Shown here: one piece after another, positions 9,401 to 18,400 of the stretch
How positions within the stretch are numbered: position 1 is the first letter of the stretch
How the letters are laid out: each line of letters starts with the position of its first letter
NCBI GenBank assembly: GCA_033557675.1
Contig: JAWQRM010000700.1
Span: forward strand, 1-20,361
Source of the DNA: Coptodactyla brooksi
Lineage: Eukaryota; Arthropoda; Insecta; Coleoptera; Scarabaeidae
Length of the DNA: 20,361 bases
Direction: 5' to 3'
Translations under genes and position numbers: made by a program
The notes under the pieces: generated by a model
Told to the model about the DNA's origin: nothing
What the model saw: the letters and a program-made list of their open reading frames with translations, nothing else
The model's database searches: none

Positions 9401-12400
9401 AGGTAAATGCTCTTTTAAACCATACTTTTTCTTACAATCCATGCAGGAAAAATTTTTTCCTGGTGGCTTTTGACAATGTCGACTTTGTCGACGAAATGCG
9501 CATCGAGCAACTTATTATCGTTTTGGTGAAGTGGTAACCAGTGATTAACTTCAGAAAAGTAAGATAGATAGATCAAGTGAAGAACAATATAGCTTTAACA
9601 AATATCTGGAGGAAAAGTGGTGTTGATATAGGAACAGGTAAATTAGAAGAATGTTTAGGCTAGTTACGCAAAGTTACAAAATGCGGTGCCATTTATTATT
9701 GTTATACTTTGCTTTAGTGATACTTACGCTTTTTTTGTCCATTTGTATACTAATACTCCTTCTATGAAAAGGTTGATCAACACGTATAGGACAAGTCCAA
9801 CCAGTGTTGCAATTTGATGAAAATGATATATAGAGAACATATTCAATTGTTGGATCAATCGTTTTTCCAATCACATACCACTGGGTAAGTGATATACCCG
9901 CATACTGTACGTGCAAGTTTGGTGCAATCTTGAACGCATGTTTATCAATTTTTTTCGGAAAGTTGTAAGTCGTTCCAGTTACTGGCACCGCAAAACATGC
10001 CCCATATAGCTCCAACGGAGTGTGATTTGTAAGAGCATGTGTTGAACTAACTCTTAACAATCGGATTGTATTTTCAACATTGGATGATATTGATATCACA
10101 CAAACGTACGGTTCGCTTTTAACCATTGTTTTTATGTTACCTTCCAATGGTATGTTTCCTGATATTGTTGGCATACAAAAAGCTGTACTCCAATTCGATT
10201 TGGCTAATTGTAAAGGTGGCGTTAAGTTCCACATTCCATTAATGCCAACCCCTAAGTAAAAAGTTTCTTCGAGTTTCGGAGGAGTACAAATTCCGTAATG
10301 GCTCACTCTACACAATTCCTTCTCGTTTATAATAACCGCTATAGCGCATCCAACCGTATTTAATAACAAACACCATGGTAGTAACTCTACTAAAAGTGCA
10401 CTCGAATATGGACAAGCGTTTTGATACCGCACTTGTACATGAGTCAAAGGTTGTTCCTCAATTAAAAAATCTATCCCATCATAATCTTCCCCAAAGTACG
10501 GCCAGGATGACTTGTCATAATTATTCAAAACGTCCAAGATCTCATCAATGTTAATCTTTTCCTTTTTCTTAAAGAATTCTTTCTGATCTACGAGGCTGTA
10601 ATTTAAAGGTACGTAAGGATTGGAAGTCGGTGTAATGTCATCTAGTTGAAAGGTAAGTTGATGGGAGTGATCGATAGTCCCTGGACAGTAAAGTTGTTGA
10701 TATTCGCCCTTTCCACGTACCGTCGATTCCAAGTGGACATTTAACATCGGGGTTTCAATGTGCACCTTTGAGTTTATGGGCAGATTCGATCGAACCATGA
10801 ACAATGGAGACAGAATTGCGAGAATTTTCGAGCCCGAGTCAAAGTATTGAGTTTCTATTTGACACCAAATGCTTAAAAATTGACCTCTTTCTTGAAGTGG
10901 CACTGAAAAATACAATATACCGTAAAAATACTTTATCACGTTACTGATGGTTGATTTACTGAGTAACGTGCAATTGAGGGTAGTTTAAACGATTAGTTAT
11001 AGCATGTATATTATTTTTGTTTTTTCATATTAATTTAACTGTACAAGTTTCTAAGAAAAGGAAAAGGCAAGAAATTGAACCCATAATGTGCAAGACGAGG
11101 CAAGGAAGAAAACATACACATATAAATGAATCAGTAGCTTTGGTAAAAACTTCTTCTTAAGATTCTGAAGGCATCTACCAGTCAATCGAAGCAATTTGAG
11201 CCATATATGAATTGAGTAAAATTATCCTATTTTAAGGCTAGGAATCTGTGGCAGAGTTGTAAATTTTGCTAAATTGAGGCAGTGTATATATAAGAGTAGT
11301 CCAGACACCTATACTTTTCTCTAAATCCAAAACGGAATAAACACGTTTGTTATAAACACATATTTAAAATATGTTTAAAGTTTTACATGCCAATCTTATG
11401 AATTTAAAAAAATAGATAAATAATTGAAATTACCTTTGACTAACCAAGGTTGAGCACATTTAGGATTAGCAGCTAACGGGATGTCACCAGACCACGCCGA
11501 TTCCAAACCGTAAAATCTTAATCTTAAGAAGTACTTTTTAGTTGAATCTATCAAAATGGAGGGTGGCGTACTCTTTCCACTAATAATATGCACCGGTGCA
11601 TTTTTAAATACCTTGTCTTTGTGACTCTCCACATTTTCGACGACTTTCAATTCAAAATGTTCCAGCAGTGTATTGCATATCACCAACTGTCCAGAAAATG
11701 TGATCTTCTTCTGTGTTGATGACAAAGATTTCACACTCATTATGATAACTATGTTATTCTCTTTCGAGATGTTAAGTACTTCTGCACCATCACAATCTAT
11801 TCGAAACGGTTCTGACCATACCCAACCGTACTCCTCCAAGGCTACCCTCAGCATCAATTTACACTTTTGCGATCTCCATGCATATAAATGGCAATTTCGT
11901 GGCAATAGAACTATGTCTTCATAGCCCGCCTGACCAAAACGCAACGTTACGTTGGTGTCATTGCATATCACATACTGAGTCATGACTATTAGATGAGTAG
12001 AGTTTTCATTATTGGTGAAGAATTCTGACCACAGTTGAGCACTGACTGCTAAGGTGTGCGCAGCTGTCGCTCCAAAATTAACCAACATTGGTTTGGATAT
12101 TAAATTCATATTGATAGACTTACAAATCGATACTTCAAATTTAAAGGTAAATGGAAGTATAAATGGATGCAATGTCAAGAATGCATAATCTAATATTGAG
12201 CATTTTAACTGTGACGTTAAGTCAAAGGAGAACACTTCAAAATTCCATGTTGCTAAATAAGCTCGAGTATTATCCAGAGTAATGGTCATGAAGTTTTGAA
12301 TTTCGGGAAATAGTTGGTCTGGAGTATAATGTCTTAGCTGTTCGGGCATTACAAAAGTTTTCGATTTATCAATACGATTATGCAAACTAATCGATATTGT

Positions 12401-15400
12401 CGAAATGTGCAACGATAATGTTAGTTGAGGTACTAGAACTTTATTAAAGTACGAATCGACTCTTATACATCCGGCTAATGCTCTGGGAGATAGCAACACT
12501 CTAGTGTAATTACTATATTCTTCATTGTCGTTTGTGCTTGATGATAAAACAATTCTCCAAGTACAAGCCACAGCGGGTTGATTATTTTGCGGTAAATCCA
12601 AGTGGCACATTTCACTCTCGGAAAGATAAAACTGCGTATATGATTGGTACGAACCGTGACAGTCAGACCAATATTCTAAATGGCACAAAATCTTTTGTGT
12701 TTCGTTACTGTCTTGCGTAATTTTAAACGGAACGGGAAACACACGTATTTTTGTTAAAGCTCTCGGTTGGGGGTAACGCCAAGCCATTGCAGAAATATTT
12801 TTGTTCCAGAACATCACTTGGTATGGCAATGGTAGCTCGTCGATGTTATTACTTGCGGAATCAACAAAGTGGAAGGCACCGGCGCGCAAATCATCTTTGT
12901 AATGTTGCTCTTTGTCACTTGGTATAGATTTCTGTATGTCTTCGTAAATTGTTTCTTCATCGTTTTTTTGTAAAGGCAAAGAATTAATAAACTCTGTAAT
13001 TTCTTTTTTAATTAACTCGATGCATTCGAGTTGTTCGGGACTGATGTCGACCATAATGCACTCACTGTCGGCAGATATTTGAATTTGTGGATCGGAGTCC
13101 GCACTTTGCCAGCTTTCCCAAAATAGGCAGACTTCTAAAGATATCGTCCACGGGTTTAATAATAACCGTGATACTTCACCAGTCGAAACTCCTAAGGATA
13201 TGCAACTCAAACAGGTTATATTGGTTATTCTTTCAGGTCTATTTGAAATATTGAGATGGTTCTTAATTTTACCAACAATTAATGTAACTTCATTATCATT
13301 TTCTGTTTTTATTTTAAAAACGACCTGGGCCAATTTGACATTACAAATGGTAACTCCAAGCAGCTTATCTTTGATATCCTTAAATTTTGTATAGTTATCA
13401 ACGCTTTTTTGGTGCTTCAATGTGCGACCTCGAGTTACAGAAGCCGAACTTCCTGCAATCACCACTTTATTAATGACCGGTTTCTTAACCACAGAATCGT
13501 CCACTGCAAAAGCCTCGCTAAGGGCATTTTTCACCTGAATCAAGTGCGTGCAAACGGCTACGGAGGCAACAATTTGAAGTGGCTTTGCGACTTCTAATTC
13601 TAGATTTGGTTTTCCGATTCCTTTGGACCACCGCAATGTAAAAAATGCTGGTAACACTCCGTTGTTTGGGTTCGGATAGCCACTTCTGGTTTCCAGCAGG
13701 TTCACAGTGAAATCCTTTTCAACTGGAAGTGATCTCACTGTGGTTTTGTCGGGAAGAGGAATTTTTACTTTTACATCAAAACAAGAAACCTGGATCTTCC
13801 GGCCGAGTTGTAAGTCAGACATGAAAACATTTGGTTGACATATAGATACAAAAATATATGGGTTATATTTGAATTTTTTCCTAGACACTGTTTCTGGGAT
13901 GCTACCTTCTTCAAATTCATCAAAAACTTTCTTGCTGTCAGTATCCGTCAATAACATTTTCTGTTTTCTTATGCCATACTGTGCTATTTCTTTCTGATCA
14001 TCATCGGTGCGATTATATAGCATAAAACTCACTTTACCGGCCGTTACTAACAGATCTAAAGGAATGTATCCATATGGATATATCACCGACGGTTTCGCAA
14101 ATATGTTTTCTGAAGCTTGAATTCGTTTCAAATGTATTGTTTCCTAAAATTAATATATCAATTTAATATTAACATGTATAATTAATGAAATATTACTGTT
14201 GTGGTTTTGAAAGAAATAAGACTTCTAAATTCTGGTGTTTCGAAGCCAGAATCTTTACCAACATCAGGCAGATGAAACTGAACATCAGACATTTCTGTTA
14301 GACCCATTTTATTCAGCATGTATGGCAAATAAACTTTCGGTCGTTCGCTATCTCCACATTCCACATCAAACATGGAGCTCACCTCATTTTGCAATGCAAA
14401 AATTAGTTTGATTTGACTGAGCGAAATTAACGTCTCAATATTGGTCACAAAGTTTATTTCTATGGAGTGACCGCAAATTACTTCGTTCTTATAAATCATA
14501 GCTGGTGCTGTCACTATTAATATATCAAACCTAAAAGGAAAAATAAATTATATTAATAATTCCTTCAACACATAATACAGGACATAAAGAAACACATGGG
14601 ATGTGATTTGTTAATCAGCTTAAGTTATGAAATGCTTTAGTGCAGATAATCCTAGAACACATCTATATTATACGTTCTGTTCTTCATATCTACATATCAT
14701 ATTTACATGGTCTGGTTTTGAGCTTAATGAACCATATATCCATACATTTATTTGTCCGTTACTTTTATATATATTTTAACACTTTCAGATTTGTAAATAG
14801 TCAGACCTATACTGATGTGTAGTTGACAGGATTGACCTCACTCATTCCTGTAACCAATGCTACATCTGGATGTTTAGCTCCTAGGATGAACCTTTTCTAA
14901 AATTGCTCTGAATGTGTTAAATATATATTTCAGTGTTTGGAGCATTTTGATGAAAGACAGTAATTCATTGTTCCTGATGATCCTAACTTGGTTAGCGAAA
15001 CATTAGTCCAGGAAGTATTTTTTAGGCGTAATGATGACAATTGTTTAATTTTGCTGTGAAGCCAAAAATTTCAAACTCACAACTCTAGTTAGGATTATTA
15101 AATAAAATCTCTTTATTTTTAGCCCTGCATTGTGGTCCAAGTCGATAGTGGTTTTTATGACATGTAGATAACCCCACTCTACCTCTAGTTGTAAAATAAT
15201 GCTGCTACTCTTTACCCGTTTTATATTAGAACTGCACTATGAATAAAAAGACAGAATCTTGAAATATTTTCATTTTATTTACTACCATCTATGTTCATTG
15301 GTGACTTGTGTCCCATGACCCACACCATTGACCCATTCTGACCCATAACACTCAGGTAAATACATAGGCATGTAAGAACATTTCACAGTAATAGTTTTGA

Positions 15401-18400
15401 TGTATATTCACTGGTTCTGCTTTGTGGTTTGCGTGGTTTATCTTTGTTGCATAACAATACATCGGTCCTGAATCAATGGTGGAAGCGAAGAAGATTCTCT
15501 TGAACTTGATGAAGGCACCGTTGTTAAACAACAACATCATCTTTCACTGGATGCAAAACGAATTGTAAAGAATGTTTTAAATTGTTTGAAAGAAATGGAT
15601 TGCTGAAATTCTGTTAATAATAAGGTAACCAGTGAATTAACGAATTACCCTCCACAACCATCCAAAGAATTTTTGTTACAGACATTCTAAAAAGAAATAA
15701 TCGAAGGGTTGGAAAAGGGTCTAAATGTATGGTAACCACCAGGTCCCCACAATCAAAAAGTTTAAAAGAAAACTTAACTGGAATTGGCAGTGAAGTGAAT
15801 TACTCTGAGGAAATCTTCAGACAATGTCTACAAAGTATAAGCTAATTAGCATTCAAATGTCTTATTACTTCATGTGTTTTGTGTCATCAGGGGAGACATT
15901 TTCGTCATGTAACATAATCAAAAGTAATTTCTTTAGCTTTGCTATCACTCACGGATAAGATTTTACTAACAAAACTGTTATACTCTCTGTTATGGTATTT
16001 TTATTCTTTGAGAAGAAATATACCTAAACAGACATAACTTTTTGGTGTATTTTGAAGCTTTCCATTAAAATTCACTAAGGGCAGGTACGTAACACCTTTG
16101 ACTTTGAGAGCTATTCGACATATCGTTATGTTTTGTTAATAGTTGCAACTCACTTGTTTATTATAGGTACTAAATTAATATGCTGGCCTTTCATAACACT
16201 TCCTTTGCCTAAATTCCACTCCAAAGCAGGATTTTCGCTCATAGTCTTCAGATGTTTCGTCGAAGGAGCTGCCGCATTTAGTACAGGATCGAAATCAGCC
16301 CAAGTACTTGTACTTAAACATATGCCAGATATTTTCAACTCGTATTGCCTATCTTCTATCTCGCTACCTACAACATTATTTTACAATATCACACAATAAT
16401 GATGAGTCCATTTGAATCTTATTTTACCGGGAATATTTAAAATTCTCGATCTAGCAGCTTGCTGGTATATATCGGCTCGTATTGGAGTTCTGCATATAGG
16501 ATTAGCTGGATCCGGAATCAAGTTTATGCTGTCCACTTGAAAGATGCACATGTCGGGTGTGGCACCCGTAGCGCCTAACTCTGCCGAAGGAATAATAATA
16601 CGGAAACCCTTGCATTCTACATAAGCAAGAGGTAGTACTCGATTATTGATATTAACTATTATATCTGTTTCTTTGGTTACATGTGGCGAAGATGGGATTT
16701 GTAGAAGTGGTTCAAAAACCATATAGAAACTTCTTAATGTTGGGAGACACAGCAAGAAATCAATTGGCTGTAACGTAACTACAATTTCTGTAATGAATCT
16801 CGTTGGTTGTTGTGCTGTGTTTCCATCTTCCTATAAAACGCAACATTTGAATCCTGAACTATAACAAGCTCACCTTGATGATTGTAGTTTTACCTACCTT
16901 TTCTTTTACTTTTGTTTTCTTCGACGTCCCCCATAAATTATGTGTATGTTGACAACTCGCCCTGGTAACAATGATATTAGCAAAACCAGTATCTTCCCTA
17001 CGGTCCTGTAACAATATCTCCTCCTTAGTTTTCATGATGAAACCCAAATACGGGCCAGAATGCCAGTGGTCCTTATGCCGATCCCAAAAGTAATGTTGTA
17101 TGCTGGCAGTCCCAATCTTACTTTTAATCTTCATGTAAACACTTTGAAAGTCTAGGGAACTGACCAAATCTTCTGCTTCGATTACGAGTTTTAGAGACAA
17201 AGGCTGCATGTAATTAAAGCCCTCTTTACACATGTCTTCCAATTTGTAGGATAGCATTTCTATGCTAAACCTCGTAATAGTCCATTGTATCCAAGCTGTC
17301 AATTTTATATTGTCTGTATCTATATTGTCTGTATTTATTGCTATACGAGGACTTTGCTCGCTGGTAGAGTCCAATGTGCTTTCCTTAAGCAAGCTTGGCG
17401 ATGCAGCAGAAGAAGGTTGTGCATTTATAACCGGTAAGATTTCTGATTGCAGAGGTTGATTATCTGATGTGTCTGGTGCTAAATTATTCATTACCTCTAA
17501 TAAACCATACATGATACTTGCTACTAAACAGATCTGAAATAAATTAATTGATCAGTCATTAAAAATACCGTGGAGTATGAATTATATAAAAATAGAGTAT
17601 TCAAGCTTTATTTTTACTTTTGATGATATCTGCCATTGAGAATTAGAATATTGAATATATAACACTAAAACATTAGTGAATTTAATTAACTGTCGAGGAA
17701 ATAAAGATTTTCCAGATACTGTATTAATAATGATTGATTAGTTTGTATCTCGAAAACTAAGATTATATAGCAACTAGATAATAACAGATGACCGAATTTT
17801 ACTGTAGCTCTTCATTGACAGCTGACAAAAGCGTGCTAATTGACATTAAAAAATAGTAATAGTAATACGCTTTCAGCATGGTCTACAAAATAAACATGTA
17901 TTATTGTTTGGGTTATTATTAAATCAAACACCTATTCGTAACAGTAGCTTCATAATTTACAGTAATAAGTACAAGTCTAGCAATCATTGTCAGCACCCAA
18001 AATCATGTGGAAATGGTGCAATGACTCATTTCTAATAAAATGTAATGAATTTTAACGTGATAAAGTGGAAAATTATCAAACTAACTCTAACATAATTTTG
18101 CAACATATTACTAACTGTTGATTTTAAGCATATACTATCCAGTTTTTTATTCGCAATTTTATGTAGATTATAAAAATATATTTTGTTACAAAAAGTTGTA
18201 AAACAATTTAGGCTAAGTACCTCAACCATAAGGAGAATTTTTACGAAATCCTTATTGTGACCAGATTATATAACAATTAGCTTGTATATAAAGTACTGTT
18301 TTATTCAGTCTAATGTGGCAAGCTAAAAACGACACACAGACGGACAGACTACAGAAAGATTACATTTGTTCCTCTTAATTTTTTCTTAAAATTTTAACTT

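Larger units (their letters stand above)
14531..16153 (-). other. VPS13B intron, 1,623 nt, with transposon scraps
   Basis: The longest intron seen. It runs from GTGAGT at 16153 to ccttttag at 14531. Two plus-strand coding fossils lie inside it and are listed separately: a THAP-like fragment (14934-15060) and a transposase-like fragment (15478-15840). The rest is AT-rich and unassigned. Confidence 0.75.

Noticed and set aside
15317..15350. Three TGACCCA motifs resembling nuclear-receptor half-sites
   Set aside because: Irregular spacing and location in transposon-rich intron; likely chance.
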